A stretch of 64,000 bases of DNA from Planctomycetota bacterium (GCA_004376375.1 SOJX01000136.1:1-64000); one strand, 5' to 3'. Counted from the stretch's first letter, positions 16,762 through 26,149 are shown. The notes: generated from the sequence alone by a model not told the origin. Made by a program: numbers and translations.

Positions 16762-18012
16762 GTGCCCGAAAGCAGTAAACCAGCGGAGCCAGTGCAGAAA
16801 AAGCCGCACGAGAAAACGCTGGAAAACGATAAGAGATTCGGCAAAGCCCTGCAGAACAAGGGCTATATCACTCCCTACCAGTTCGAACGCGTGTCGGCGC
16901 GCCAGCAGCGATACGTGAAATCGGGGAAGCTGGTGCGCCTGTCCACGATTCTCCTGAAGCGCGAGATGATTTCCTACGAGCATGCTGAGGAAGCGTTCGA
17001 GCTGATCGGCGAGCCCCGGAAGTTCTGCCGCGCCTGCGGCTGCCGTTACCGCCCGAACACCGACAGGCGGATATGTCCGAAATGCAACTCCCCGTACCCC
17101 GCCCCGGAAATCGAGATTTTCGATACCGACGAAATGGACAGCGTCGACGTAAAAGCCGCGGAAGCGGTAATAAAAAAACCGGAGACAAAGAAAAGGAAAT
17201 TCGGCAAGTTCATCGTGCTGGACCGCCTCGGCCAGGGCGGGATGGGCGCGGTATACAAGGCGCACGATACCGTGGACGATATCGACGTGGCCCTGAAGAT
17301 AATGCTTCCATGGCTCGCCAAGAAAAGCGAGTTCAGGGACAGGTTCCTCGTGGAGGTCTCTGCTCTCAAGAAAATAAAACACCCGAACACGGTGTTCTTT
17401 TACGAGTCCGGCGAGATCAACGGCATGATATACTGCGCGATGGAACTGTTGTCGGGAAAAGACCTGGAAGCGCGGCTCGACGAGGAAGACAAGCTTCCGA
17501 CGGACGAAGTAATCAGAATACTGCGGGACGTCACCGGAGTCCTCGATTACGGCTATTCGAGGTTCGCGCCCGGCAAGTTCGTGCACAGGGACATAAAGCC
17601 GGGAAATATTTTCGCGTGCGACGACGGGTCGTACCGGCTGATGGACTTCGGCCTGGTCCGGTCGAGAATACTTTTCGGCAAAAGCCTTACCGAGAAAGGC
17701 GACGTGTTCGGCACGATATCCTACATGTCGCCGGAGCAGATCGGCGCCGAAGGCGGGATCGATATACGAAGCGACATATATTCGCTCGGCTCGACCGCGT
17801 ACCACCTCGTTACCGGGGACGTTCCCTACGAGGGAGAAAGGATGAGCCTGGTGATAAAGAAAATAAACGAGTCCAGACCCACACCCATCAAGAGCCTTGT
17901 CCCGGATATTCCCAAGCATTTCGCAGTCTGTATCAAAAAGATGATGGCTGCGGACCCGGAAGACCGCTACCAGACGCCGGCGGAGCTTCTGGAAGAGCTT
18001 GAAAAACTTTAG
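16762..18012 (+). CDS. Ser/Thr protein kinase with N-terminal zinc ribbon
   Basis: A 416-residue Hanks-type kinase without a membrane segment. The N-terminal 90 residues are helical and basic and resemble the repeat unit of the protein at 26210 (a helix, then LLKREMISYEHAEEAFELIG). A zinc ribbon of two CxxC pairs lies at about 93-113. The kinase domain (about 150-416) has GQGGMGAVYKA, the Lys in VALKIM, HRDIKPGN and DFGLV, and the APE-like SPEQ, so it should be active. The start is GTG 16762, chosen for AGGAGA 6 nt upstream. It has its own promoter and lies between an intact dehydrogenase gene and the remnant of a second copy, as though placed inside a tandem duplication. Substrates are unknown. 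Confidence 0.9.
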   Translation: MPESSKPAEPVQKKPHEKTLENDKRFGKALQNKGYITPYQFERVSARQQRYVKSGKLVRLSTILLKREMISYEHAEEAFELIGEPRKFCRACGCRYRPNTDRRICPKCNSPYPAPEIEIFDTDEMDSVDVKAAEAVIKKPETKKRKFGKFIVLDRLGQGGMGAVYKAHDTVDDIDVALKIMLPWLAKKSEFRDRFLVEVSALKKIKHPNTVFFYESGEINGMIYCAMELLSGKDLEARLDEEDKLPTDEVIRILRDVTGVLDYGYSRFAPGKFVHRDIKPGNIFACDDGSYRLMDFGLVRSRILFGKSLTEKGDVFGTISYMSPEQIGAEGGIDIRSDIYSLGSTAYHLVTGDVPYEGERMSLVIKKINESRPTPIKSLVPDIPKHFAVCIKKMMAADPEDRYQTPAELLEELEKL

Positions 18013-18020
18013 CGCCTTTA

Positions 18021-18085
18021 CCCCCTGCCCGATGGAAAAAAGCGACTACCTGAACGTATTTAAGAAAATCACTTTAGAATATTAA
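18021..18085 (+). pseudogene. 3' remnant of a duplicated iron alcohol dehydrogenase gene
   Basis: Sequence from 18028 to about 18067 repeats the 3' end of the 15507-16661 gene (16609 onward) with few changes. Read from 18032 it gives MEKSDYLNVFKKITLEY then TAA, against MEKSDYLNVFEKLAP in the intact protein. Nothing else of the second copy remains. The remnant ends one base before the stop codon of the AT-rich convergent gene at 18086. Confidence 0.7.
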
Positions 18086-19033
18086 TTATTTTGTCGAATT
18101 TCCCAGTCTATTTTCTATTTCCATCTTTGCTTCTCTGGCTAATTCTTTGACTCTCTGTACCGGATCATTCCTCATTACCCTATTTAGAATATCAATTGAG
18201 TTTTCTCTTCCCAGTTTTCCCAATGCAACGATAGCTGAACCTCTAACATCATAAGTTTTGGCCTTAAGAGCCGAAGTAAAGAGTATTTCCTCCCAATCGG
18301 AATAATTAATGCTTATTTGATCCCATTCACTAAGCAAACCCAAAGTCTCAGCTTGACTCATTCTGCCTCGGTTATAAAAGTCTTCGCGTAGTTCTTTGAT
18401 AATAGTACTTTTTTCCTGGATTGATGAGTTTCCAATTCCTGCGTTGAGCACTTCAATAAAATAATGGTAATCTATATGACTCTTTACGTAACCGTCATAA
18501 TTTTTAATAAGATGAGCTAAAATGTATTTTCCGTCACCTTTGTGATGTATTCGCTGAACTGTACATACTCTTATTTTATAACTCGGGTTGTTTAATCCCA
18601 AATATTTACCATTGATACGAACAGACGACCAATCTGCACGAAAATACTCTCCAATTATAATTAGCACCACTGTAATTATTATGAATTTCCAGTAGTGTTT
18701 TGAAAGAAAGCATATGAAATCAATAAACGCATCCATCTTTACTGCATTGTCTTTTAGTAATGCAATTACATGACGAACAATGCATATACTGAATGTTGCC
18801 CCAAAAAGAATTGTAAAAGGTGTGCAATAAAAATATGCAATATTATAGTAATATGGAAAAAACTTTGCAGGATCAACGCCCTCAAGCTGCGATGCGTAAA
18901 ATGTCGGGACAACAAATATAAACCATGGGAAATAAGCAGAAGGGATAAAGCTTATAAGTATAAATAATGGAATTCCCGCTTTTATTGATTGCAAGATGTA
19001 GCGATCAGGGAATGGCCTTTGCGATATATCCAT
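18086..19033 (-). CDS. Membrane protein with C-terminal HEAT repeats
   Basis: A 315-residue protein of unknown role. Three or four hydrophobic segments (about 18-38, 62-88 and 112-132) lie in the N-terminal 135 residues. The C-terminal part carries HEAT-type helices (SALKAKTYDVRGSAIVALGKLG and the following pair of helices, split here by family pattern). It is clearly more AT-rich than its neighbours and uses A/T-ending codons, suggesting separate origin. No good ribosome binding site is seen before ATG 19033. It abuts the dehydrogenase remnant with no spacer, so an insertion or deletion junction probably lies here. Confidence 0.65.
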   Translation of the reverse strand: MDISQRPFPDRYILQSIKAGIPLFILISFIPSAYFPWFIFVVPTFYASQLEGVDPAKFFPYYYNIAYFYCTPFTILFGATFSICIVRHVIALLKDNAVKMDAFIDFICFLSKHYWKFIIITVVLIIIGEYFRADWSSVRINGKYLGLNNPSYKIRVCTVQRIHHKGDGKYILAHLIKNYDGYVKSHIDYHYFIEVLNAGIGNSSIQEKSTIIKELREDFYNRGRMSQAETLGLLSEWDQISINYSDWEEILFTSALKAKTYDVRGSAIVALGKLGRENSIDILNRVMRNDPVQRVKELAREAKMEIENRLGNSTK

Positions 19034-19126
19034 AGTTATCTCGCAAATATGAGTACATTTAAATTATATCATGCTTTTCTAATTATGCGAACGATGCAGC
19101 ATTTTCAGAAAGGTAATAGGTATAAT

Positions 19127-20425
19127 TTAAAACCCGACGTCGATTGAGATGCCGATTTCGGTGTCGTCCTGGCCGTAGGCGTGGCCTCCGTGGCGGCGGC
19201 GGTCGCAGGTGCGGTCGATTACGCCGAACCTTATAACGGCGTTTTCCAGCCGGTACTCGATGCCAAGGCCGAGCGCGAGCGCGTTTGGATAGAACTCGGT
19301 GGAAAGCGAGGCGTGGTCGCGCCCGTACGGCGACGGCTCGTAGCGGATGCCGGCGAAAAGATGGACAAGCTCGCTGAGCGCGGCCGTGAATCCGATCCCC
19401 ACCTCCAGCGTCTGGCGCATCTTCATGTCGTAGCTGTGGTCGATGAAATTTATGCTGTTGCTGCGGTAGTTTGTCGAAAACCGCAGCGTGTTCCAGCTCG
19501 TGTGGCGGAAAGACAGGCTTATCGTGGAGTCGTTGCCGAGCCTGTACGCCACGGCCGCGTCCACCTGGAGCGGGTAATACATCCGCGTAAGCGCGTCCGT
19601 CTCCTCCTTGACGCCGGTTATCGAGCTGTAGCGCTCGCCCGTCCCCGCGAACCGGAACTTGTACGGCGTGCGGACCACGAGGCCGATCCTCAACTTCTTT
19701 TTCGGCTTGTAGAGGAGCGCGAGGTCCACCGATGCCGCATAACCGATGAGGTACTCGTCCCGCTCGGTGAAATAAGCCGAGTACGGGCTTATCGCGCTCG
19801 TCGGCGCGTATTGCTTCGCCTGGTACAGCTTCCGCCAGCCCATGCGCCCGTGCACGGCGGCGCCGACCGAAAGCTTGTTTCCAATCGGAACGGCGGCCGC
19901 AACCGGTACCGATAAGACGGCTATCGTCGACTGGTACTTGCCGTATGTCATGTCGCCCGAGGTCGCGGGCGCCCTGTCCGCGAAATATGTGTTGATGCTC
20001 GTCGCGGGCATGTTGAGCCCGCCGAGAGCGAAGTATTTCGCGTTGTAGCAGAGGCCCATTTGAACGCCGGACACGGAGTTCGATATCCTGTGCCGGAAAA
20101 ACGTGTCCGACTCGACGGGGTAGACTTTCTGGAACTCGCCCTGGTAGATATCGGGATACGAAACGTTCGGCATCGACTTCGACGACCGCCTGCGCGACCA
20201 CCTGTGCGAAACATTCATGCCGAAGATACCGTCCTCGAGCTCGGTCAGCCCGGCCGGGTTCCAGTAAACCGTGGTCCAGTCCGCAATATCCGCGACGGCG
20301 CCGCCGCCGAGGACCCGCGAGCGGACGCCGGGACCGAGCAGGTCCGGACCCGCCGCGTCGGCGGTTTCGGACAAAGCCGCAAGTAATACGGCAATGCATG
20401 CGGTAATCGTCAGCGCGCGTTTCAA
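19127..20425 (-). CDS. Outer-membrane beta-barrel, FadL/PorV-like
   Basis: A 432-residue exported protein. The signal peptide (about 1-24, ending ADA) is followed by GGGAVADIADWTTVYWNPAGL, the N-terminal hatch signature of FadL/OmpP1 and PorV-type barrels (given in parts: GGGAVADI, then WNPAGL). Alternating hydrophobic strands fill the rest and the last residue is Phe after ISIDVG, the usual barrel-insertion signal. The start is TTG 20425, with GAGG about 8 nt upstream. Such proteins take up hydrophobic compounds or serve type 9 secretion; no other secretion gene is here to decide. It is the downstream neighbour of a HEAT lipoprotein on the same strand. Confidence 0.8.
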   Translation of the reverse strand: MKRALTITACIAVLLAALSETADAAGPDLLGPGVRSRVLGGGAVADIADWTTVYWNPAGLTELEDGIFGMNVSHRWSRRRSSKSMPNVSYPDIYQGEFQKVYPVESDTFFRHRISNSVSGVQMGLCYNAKYFALGGLNMPATSINTYFADRAPATSGDMTYGKYQSTIAVLSVPVAAAVPIGNKLSVGAAVHGRMGWRKLYQAKQYAPTSAISPYSAYFTERDEYLIGYAASVDLALLYKPKKKLRIGLVVRTPYKFRFAGTGERYSSITGVKEETDALTRMYYPLQVDAAVAYRLGNDSTISLSFRHTSWNTLRFSTNYRSNSINFIDHSYDMKMRQTLEVGIGFTAALSELVHLFAGIRYEPSPYGRDHASLSTEFYPNALALGLGIEYRLENAVIRFGVIDRTCDRRRHGGHAYGQDDTEIGISIDVGF

Positions 20426-20521
20426 ATCCTGTTTTCCTCTTTGCCGGATAATCTTATTGCATGTTAAAAAAACAGTTATAGCAATGAGACAGCAAAGCCG
20501 TTGCCGCGGAAATCTCGAAAA

Positions 20522-20632
20522 AGCTTTCAGCTTTCAGCAGTCAGCATTCAGCTTATATTAATTATTAATTAAAAACAACTGATAGCTGAATGCTGAAAGC
20601 TGATAGCTGAATACTGAACGTCGACAGCTGAT
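20522..20632. repeat. Imperfect inverted repeat of CTGAAAGCTGATAGCTGA type
   Basis: The left half contains AGCTTTCAGC and CAGCATTCAGCT. The right half contains AGCTGAATGCTGAAAGC and GATAGCTGAATACTGA, the reverse complement theme. Between them is an AT-rich stretch. The RNA could form a long hairpin. One of several short-repeat-filled spacers in this window. Confidence 0.65.
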
Positions 20633-20638
20633 AAAGCT

Positions 20639-21982
20639 CTACTTCCGTGACATACTTTTCAGATACTCGCGCCAGTGCCTTATGGATGCTTTACGTTTTT
20701 TCTTTTCCGCATCGTGCTCGTAGCCGCAGGAATGCCGGGTTATCCTTCTTAGTTCCTCGGCGCACATCCAGCGCAGGTATACGTTTTCCGACTCCATTCC
20801 GGCCAGAAACATCGGCGCCGCATTCGTTCCGTGAAGGGCCAGCGCTTCCACCGCCGCTTCGCGCACGGCCGCGTTCTTCGACGCCATCGCCTTTGCAAGC
20901 GCGCAGCGCGAATCCTTCGACTTTATCCGCCCGCACGCCGTAAGGAGCGCCATCATCACCCTGCGGTCCCGCTCCACCTCGAGGGCGCGGGCGATGTCCG
21001 GCATCGCGTCGGGGTTCTTGAGAAAACCCAGGGAGCGCGCAGCCGCCCGCCTTACCCGCGGCAAAACGTCGCGAAGACCGAGAACGACCACGGCAACCGT
21101 CGCCGGCTCGCCCGCGTAACCGAAACCGTTATAGGCCGCGACGCGCGCCTCTTCCTCGGAATCGGTAAGGTACCGCTCCAGCGCGCGCAGTGCCGGGCGC
21201 GTCGCCGCGCGCTCGAGCGCCCACGCGGCCGCGAGGCGGACGCGCGGGTTCCTGTCCTTAAAAAGTTTCCCGAGCGCGGAGGCGGCGCGGTCGTCATAGA
21301 CGATTCCAAGCAGCACCGCGGAATTCCTGCGAACGCGGGCGTCCTTGTTCTGAAGCGCCAGGACGAGCGACCGGACTGCGGCTCTTTTCAGTTTTTTCAC
21401 AAGCGCTTCACGGCGGGCCGCGGCCCCGTTTCCTTCCCGGCCGAGAAGCGAAAACAGTTCGAGAATCATAATGTTCTCGGCCCGGCTGAGCTCGGAATCC
21501 CCGGCGGCCGCCGGGGTTTTATCTTCCGGGTACTTCTTTTCGAGCTTTTCAAGAAGCTCCGGGGTCGCGGGCCGCACTACGTCCGGGCCGGACCTGATAT
21601 GCCACATGACGGTAAACGCCGAGCCGTCGGATTCGAGCACCACTATTCCATGCGACACGCTTGTAAGCTCCATGACAAGCCCGGCGTCGACTCGAAGCCC
21701 GGCCGGCAGATCGCCTATATGCGTGACGTTGAGGACCCGCCGGTCGGTTTCACCCCCAAAGACGCGCTTCACCCGGATGAGGATTATATGCTCGGGCGGG
21801 CTGCCGGGACGGCTGGCCGCGTGCTCGCGGATCTCCAGGACGTCGGCGAGGACGATTGCCTTCGCGGGGACCCTTCCGGAACCGCCGTTGCCGTTTCTTT
21901 CCCCGTTCGCGCAGCCGGCAAAGGCGGCAATAACCGCTCCGGCGCATATTATCAGGCTGATTTTTCGGATACAGGTCTTCAT
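20639..21982 (-). CDS. HEAT-repeat lipoprotein
   Basis: A 447-residue envelope protein. The signal peptide carries lipobox FAGC (Cys24). After a first domain (about 40-160) come HEAT repeats of the PBS-lyase type from about 200 to 430: DARVRRNSAVLLG, NPRVRLAAAWALERA, EEARVAAYNGFGYAG, LPRVRRAAARSLG, NAAVREAAVEALA. HEAT arrays form protein-binding solenoids; I see no catalytic motif. It is the upstream gene to the barrel protein, from which the inverted repeat region separates it. No partner can be named. Confidence 0.8.
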   Translation of the reverse strand: MKTCIRKISLIICAGAVIAAFAGCANGERNGNGGSGRVPAKAIVLADVLEIREHAASRPGSPPEHIILIRVKRVFGGETDRRVLNVTHIGDLPAGLRVDAGLVMELTSVSHGIVVLESDGSAFTVMWHIRSGPDVVRPATPELLEKLEKKYPEDKTPAAAGDSELSRAENIMILELFSLLGREGNGAAARREALVKKLKRAAVRSLVLALQNKDARVRRNSAVLLGIVYDDRAASALGKLFKDRNPRVRLAAAWALERAATRPALRALERYLTDSEEEARVAAYNGFGYAGEPATVAVVVLGLRDVLPRVRRAAARSLGFLKNPDAMPDIARALEVERDRRVMMALLTACGRIKSKDSRCALAKAMASKNAAVREAAVEALALHGTNAAPMFLAGMESENVYLRWMCAEELRRITRHSCGYEHDAEKKKRKASIRHWREYLKSMSRK

Positions 21983-22066
21983 TGTTCCGGGTTTCCCGTC
22001 ATCAGGACAGCCCGATTAATCTACCACAGGTTCACTACCACTGCGAGTGAAAAATACGATAGATAC

Positions 22067-23215
22067 CTACTGCTTTCTGAACAATTCCTTCCCCAGCGGG
22101 CGGAAGGGAAGAACCGCCAGTACAGCCAGCGGATAAGCAGCCACTAAAATAGCCGGAATCCTGATTATCAACCAGACCACGTGATTCCATCTCCATGGTC
22201 CATAAGAACGGACTGCTAATTCATTGTAAATGTATTCCACGTGAACCAGTATTGCGCACAGGCAAAGCAATGCAGAAATTATTGAAACGCTTATCTGACC
22301 GCGCAGAAACCCGAACATCACCGCGGCAGCAATAATAAGCGCAATCGGCAGATATTTTACTATATTGTTAAGGAGGAACTCCATCCAATGATTCCAGCGC
22401 CAATCGACGTCAAATATGCTTCCCGACCGATGCACGATGCTATGTACAATCAGAATAAATATAATCAGCAGCGTTGCATTCAGAGCCCGCCGAAGCCCGA
22501 AAAGCATGAACCCGACAAGAAAGCATATCAACGGGACCGTGATTGTAATAATCAGCGGCGTATAAACATCGAACATTTCATAATGGAGATCGAACTCCCC
22601 CCATCTTTCAACCAGCTTATTCCAATCGGGAATAACCAGAGTTTGCAGTAATACGGCCAAAACACACAGGTTTGCTGCAGCCCTCCGGGGAAATTCCTCA
22701 CGGGAATCGACGTTGTAGCGTCTTACAGGCGGTATCCACTGCACCAGCCACCAGATAAGGACTGCAAGTCCGGTAACTCTTATCAAAGAAATAATGTGGG
22801 GCCATAGTTCCGCCTTATCGGCCTGCGATTGAACAACCCCGAATATTTCAAGGCAATACAACGCCGGCAGGAGCGTGGCCGTAATCTGGGTCCACTTCCG
22901 GCCGAACCCGACAAAAAACGCCAGGCCGATACCGCCGATGGCAAAACCGACCCCTGAGATAATCGAAACAGTAGTATGGGCAATTATAAAGGGAAAGTCC
23001 TCCCCGGCACCCTCTACCAGAGGCATGCCGATTTGACTCCACTGCCAGACAATCCATCCAGCTTTGCCGAGAAATTCGAGAGCCAGTAAAAAAATCAATC
23101 CGACGGTTACCTGAACAATACCAATCTTCCGGCGGGGAAGGGAAATCACGTCCGGGGCGGCGGTTAGCGCTTCGCCGTCTTTGGGAGGCTGGTTTTGTTC
23201 CGGCAGTTCATGCAT
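22067..23215 (-). CDS. Polytopic membrane protein, paralogue 1
   Basis: A 382-residue integral membrane protein of unknown function with about nine hydrophobic segments between residues 35 and 375. I chose ATG 23215 because the protein then begins (MHELPEQNQ) like its upstream paralogue (MDEISGHTQ) and overlaps that gene by 8 bp, a typical operon junction. Both proteins share DVISLPR near residue 30, a central (Y/F)N motif followed by a basic cluster, and the C-terminal RPLGKELFR. No transporter, kinase or enzyme signature is visible. The C-terminus is basic and presumably cytoplasmic. Confidence 0.7.
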   Translation of the reverse strand: MHELPEQNQPPKDGEALTAAPDVISLPRRKIGIVQVTVGLIFLLALEFLGKAGWIVWQWSQIGMPLVEGAGEDFPFIIAHTTVSIISGVGFAIGGIGLAFFVGFGRKWTQITATLLPALYCLEIFGVVQSQADKAELWPHIISLIRVTGLAVLIWWLVQWIPPVRRYNVDSREEFPRRAAANLCVLAVLLQTLVIPDWNKLVERWGEFDLHYEMFDVYTPLIITITVPLICFLVGFMLFGLRRALNATLLIIFILIVHSIVHRSGSIFDVDWRWNHWMEFLLNNIVKYLPIALIIAAAVMFGFLRGQISVSIISALLCLCAILVHVEYIYNELAVRSYGPWRWNHVVWLIIRIPAILVAAYPLAVLAVLPFRPLGKELFRKQ

Positions 23216-24218
23216 AGTAACTGAATTTATTCTTTCTATTTCTTTTTTTCTCCACCCGCCGAAACAACTCTTTTCCAAGAGGGCGTAACGGTAGAATTGC
23301 AAGTATGACAAGAGGGTAGGAAGAAACCAATAATTGAGGAATAACAATTCCCAACAGCCATAATATCCACTCTGACACTTTCACGCTTACACCCCATAAC
23401 GGATTATAAACCGTGTATGCGAGTTCAATTAAATTAATGCCAAGAATCACGAAAGCTATTATCGCCGCAGCAATACTGCCCTTTCGAAAAGCATATAAAA
23501 CGCATATCAGGACTAAAAGAACAAAAGGCAATACGTAAGTCAGCCATAATATAATACCCTCGATCCTAAACAGATAATGAGATGAAAATACTACATCATA
23601 AAAGGTAATAATTATGCCCAGCTTATTACATATCAGGTACAGAACGGCTAAACAGCATACGATAGTCAGTCTTTTTCGGGGAAATAACTCTTTTCTATAT
23701 TCGGAATTAAACCTTAGCTCAGGAAGCCAGCCCACCATTATCCATATCGCACTGGACAGAATAATGAAACTTGCAGTACCTATAGCAAACAGTATCCAGG
23801 CCAGCCAAAAACGGGAGGAATCTCCAAATAATGAATTTGAACTGAAAAATAAGGGCTCTGTTATTGAAGAAAACGCAAAAACAATTACAGCGGTTTTTAT
23901 CCACCATCTTCTGGCTCCGGGAAATATACATAACACAAGCCCACAGAACAGCATCGAAAGCGCAGAGATTATAATAAGAATGATAGCAACCAGCGACCCT
24001 GGCCCTAAAATATTTGCCGTAACAGGCGTTACATATTTTGAGACATTCCATGTATAGTAAATTAATGGAGCGATAATATTTATAACCTCTATAAAGAAAA
24101 AACCAATCAGAACCTGAACCGTACCGAATTTACTGCGGGGGAGAGAAATTACGTCCGCATCGGCGGTCTGCATTTCGCCGTTTTCGGTGGGCTGCGTATG
24201 GCCTGAAATTTCATCCAT
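23208..24218 (-). CDS. Polytopic membrane protein, paralogue 2
   Basis: A 336-residue membrane protein paralogous to the next gene downstream, with about eight hydrophobic segments. Shared features are the N-terminal DVISLPRSKFGTVQV, an ELFPRK region in the middle and the C-terminal LPLRPLGKELFRR. ATG 24218 aligns with the paralogue's start; an earlier ATG at 24233 would add five residues. This copy is more AT-rich than its partner, so the duplication is old or one copy is foreign. No function is recognised. Confidence 0.7.
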   Translation of the reverse strand: MDEISGHTQPTENGEMQTADADVISLPRSKFGTVQVLIGFFFIEVINIIAPLIYYTWNVSKYVTPVTANILGPGSLVAIILIIISALSMLFCGLVLCIFPGARRWWIKTAVIVFAFSSITEPLFFSSNSLFGDSSRFWLAWILFAIGTASFIILSSAIWIMVGWLPELRFNSEYRKELFPRKRLTIVCCLAVLYLICNKLGIIITFYDVVFSSHYLFRIEGIILWLTYVLPFVLLVLICVLYAFRKGSIAAAIIAFVILGINLIELAYTVYNPLWGVSVKVSEWILWLLGIVIPQLLVSSYPLVILAILPLRPLGKELFRRVEKKRNRKNKFSYYA

Positions 24219-24237
24219 AGATTTATTATACATTCAA

Positions 24238-24449
24238 TAATCGAAAATCGTAAATCGAAAATCGAAAATAAGAACACGCCGAGCAAACCGGTCTGGTTAC
24301 GCTCGGCGGCTAACTTATTTCCTTATTCCCTTATTTCCTTATTTCCTTATTTCCTTATTTCCTTATTTCCTTGTTTCCTTGTTTCCTTATCCCTTATCCC
24401 TTATCCCGTATCCCTTATCCCGTATCCCTTATCCCTTATCCCTTATCCC
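24238..24449. repeat. Short tandem repeats, TCGAAAA and CCTTATTT/CCCTTAT types
   Basis: Left part: TCGAAAA-type heptads (24240-24268). Right part (24309-24449): CCTTATTT octads passing into CCCTTAT heptads with variants. The run reaches the guaA stop codon. Similar units recur at 27680-27715, 29317-29350 and 51593-51788. Confidence 0.85.
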
Positions 24450-25997
24450 TTATTCCCACTCTATCGTGGACGGCGGTTTCTGGGAGATGTCGTAGACAAC
24501 GCGGTTGACGCCGCGGACCTCGTTGATGATGCGCGACGACATTGTCTGGAGAAGGTCGTAGGGGAGCCGCGCCCAGTCGGCGGTCATCGCGTCGACCGAC
24601 TCGACGACGCGGATGACGATCACGTTCTCGTAGGTTCCTTCGTCGCCCATCACGCCGACCGAGCGCACGGGCAGATGCACGGCAAACGCCTGCCACACGT
24701 CCTCGTACAACCCCGCTTTTTTGATTTCTTCATAGACAATCGCGTCGGCCTGGCGCAGGACGGCGAGTCTTTCCCGCGTCACCTCGCCGAGGCATCGCAC
24801 GGCAAGACCGGGGCCGGGAAACGGGTGCCGCATAACGATGTCGCGCGGCAAACCGAGCTTCAGGCCGACCTGCCGGACCTCGTCCTTGAAAAGCCCGGCA
24901 AGCGGCTCGACAAGCTCGACGTTCAACTCCTCGACCAGTTTTCTGACAAGCACGTTGTGGTGCGGTTTTATCTGGTCGGTCGGACCGCCGTGGGGGTTGG
25001 TCGTCTCGATAACGTCGGGGTAAAGCGTGCCCTGCGCGAGGAAGTGCGGCGCGCCGAGCTCGCGCGCCTTCTCCATGAAGGTGTGGATGAACTCGTCGCC
25101 GATTATCCTGCGCTTTTTCTTCTGGTCTGAAACACCCCCGAGCAGGTCAAGAAACCGGTCGGCCGCGTCGATAAAATGAAAATTCCTGAGCCTGGACTTG
25201 AAAGTATTTACAACCTGCCCGGCCTCATTCTGCCGAAGGACTCCGTTGTCGACGAATATGCAGTGCAGCTTTTCGCCGATTGCCCTGTCAAGCAGCATCG
25301 CGACGACGGTTGAATCCACGCCGCCTGAAAGGCCGAGCACGCAGCTTTCATCCCCGATCTGCCTGCGGAGTTTTTCGACTTCCTCGTTTATGAAGTCCTC
25401 CATCTTCCAGTCGCCGGCCGCGCCGCAGATGTCGTAGAGAAAGTTCCTGAATATCGTCCTGCCGTCGGGCGTGTGGTGCACTTCGGGGTGGAATTGTACT
25501 CCGTAGAAGTTCGAATTCTTATGTTTAACCGCTGCAAACCGGCAGGTCGGGGTGGATGCAAGGGGCACGAAATATTCGGGCAGCTCCTTTACCATGTCGC
25601 CGTGGCTCATCCAGACGGAAGTCTCCTCCGAAACGCCGGCCAGCAGTTTTTCCGGCTCATTGACTTTCAGTGAAACATGTCCGTATTCCCTGCTTTCGGC
25701 GGGTTTTACTTCGGCGCCGAGGTATTTGCACCCGAGCTGCATCCCGTAGCAGATTCCGAGAATCGGCACGCCGAGCTTGAGGATTTCGGGATCGGCCTCG
25801 GGCGCGCCGTCCGCATATACCGACCGCGGCCCGCCCGTCATCACGATGCCGATAAGGTTCTTCTTTTTCAATTCCGCGGCCGGAGTGTCGCAGCGCCGAA
25901 TCTCGCAGTAGACCGAGTGCTCGCGTATCCGCCGCGCGATAAGCTGGGCGTACTGGCTGCCGAAATCGAGAACCGCTACGAACTGGTGCTTAGCCAC
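24450..25997 (-). CDS. guaA: GMP synthase (glutamine-hydrolysing)
   Basis: A 515-residue enzyme of normal length that converts XMP to GMP with ATP and glutamine, the last step of guanine nucleotide synthesis. The class I glutamine amidotransferase domain (1-195) has nucleophile Cys in GICYGMQLGC and HPEVHHT for the His/Glu pair. The ATP pyrophosphatase domain has P-loop LSGGVDSTVV at about residue 225. The dimerisation domain ends in the conserved TIEWE. It starts at ATG 25997, has its own predicted promoter at 26031-26058, and is followed by tandem repeats rather than a gene. Confidence 0.98.
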   Translation of the reverse strand: MAKHQFVAVLDFGSQYAQLIARRIREHSVYCEIRRCDTPAAELKKKNLIGIVMTGGPRSVYADGAPEADPEILKLGVPILGICYGMQLGCKYLGAEVKPAESREYGHVSLKVNEPEKLLAGVSEETSVWMSHGDMVKELPEYFVPLASTPTCRFAAVKHKNSNFYGVQFHPEVHHTPDGRTIFRNFLYDICGAAGDWKMEDFINEEVEKLRRQIGDESCVLGLSGGVDSTVVAMLLDRAIGEKLHCIFVDNGVLRQNEAGQVVNTFKSRLRNFHFIDAADRFLDLLGGVSDQKKKRRIIGDEFIHTFMEKARELGAPHFLAQGTLYPDVIETTNPHGGPTDQIKPHHNVLVRKLVEELNVELVEPLAGLFKDEVRQVGLKLGLPRDIVMRHPFPGPGLAVRCLGEVTRERLAVLRQADAIVYEEIKKAGLYEDVWQAFAVHLPVRSVGVMGDEGTYENVIVIRVVESVDAMTADWARLPYDLLQTMSSRIINEVRGVNRVVYDISQKPPSTIEWE

Positions 25998-26030
25998 GTC
26001 TTTTCCCCGGGAAGAATTATCGAAAAAGGC

Positions 26031-26058
26031 AGTATATCAGACCGATTTTTTTGCGCAA
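26031..26058 (-). promoter_or_regulatory. Predicted guaA promoter
   Basis: On the minus strand TTGCGC (26058-26053), 16-bp spacer, TATACT (26036-26031). This gives a leader of about 27 nt; I see no purine riboswitch in so short a leader. Confidence 0.5.
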
Positions 26059-26073
26059 GAATATTTCATTAAT

Positions 26074-26134
26074 GGTCTTTCGGCCCTCTGGTCGATATAT
26101 TAATATGACCAAAGGACCAGGAGACCAATCGACC
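26074..26134. repeat. GGTC-rich inverted repeat
   Basis: GGTCTTTCGG, CTGGTCGATAT, then ATATGACC, GGACCAG and GAGACC: inverted GGTC/GACC words around an AT centre. Related to the GGTCCTTC arrays at 34661-34745 and 39527-39560. Confidence 0.6.
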
Positions 26135-26149
26135 TTCTCGAAATTTTCC

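Noticed and set aside
24309-24449. Repeat array considered as CRISPR
   Set aside because: Units are 7-8 bp with no spacers; it is a tandem repeat.
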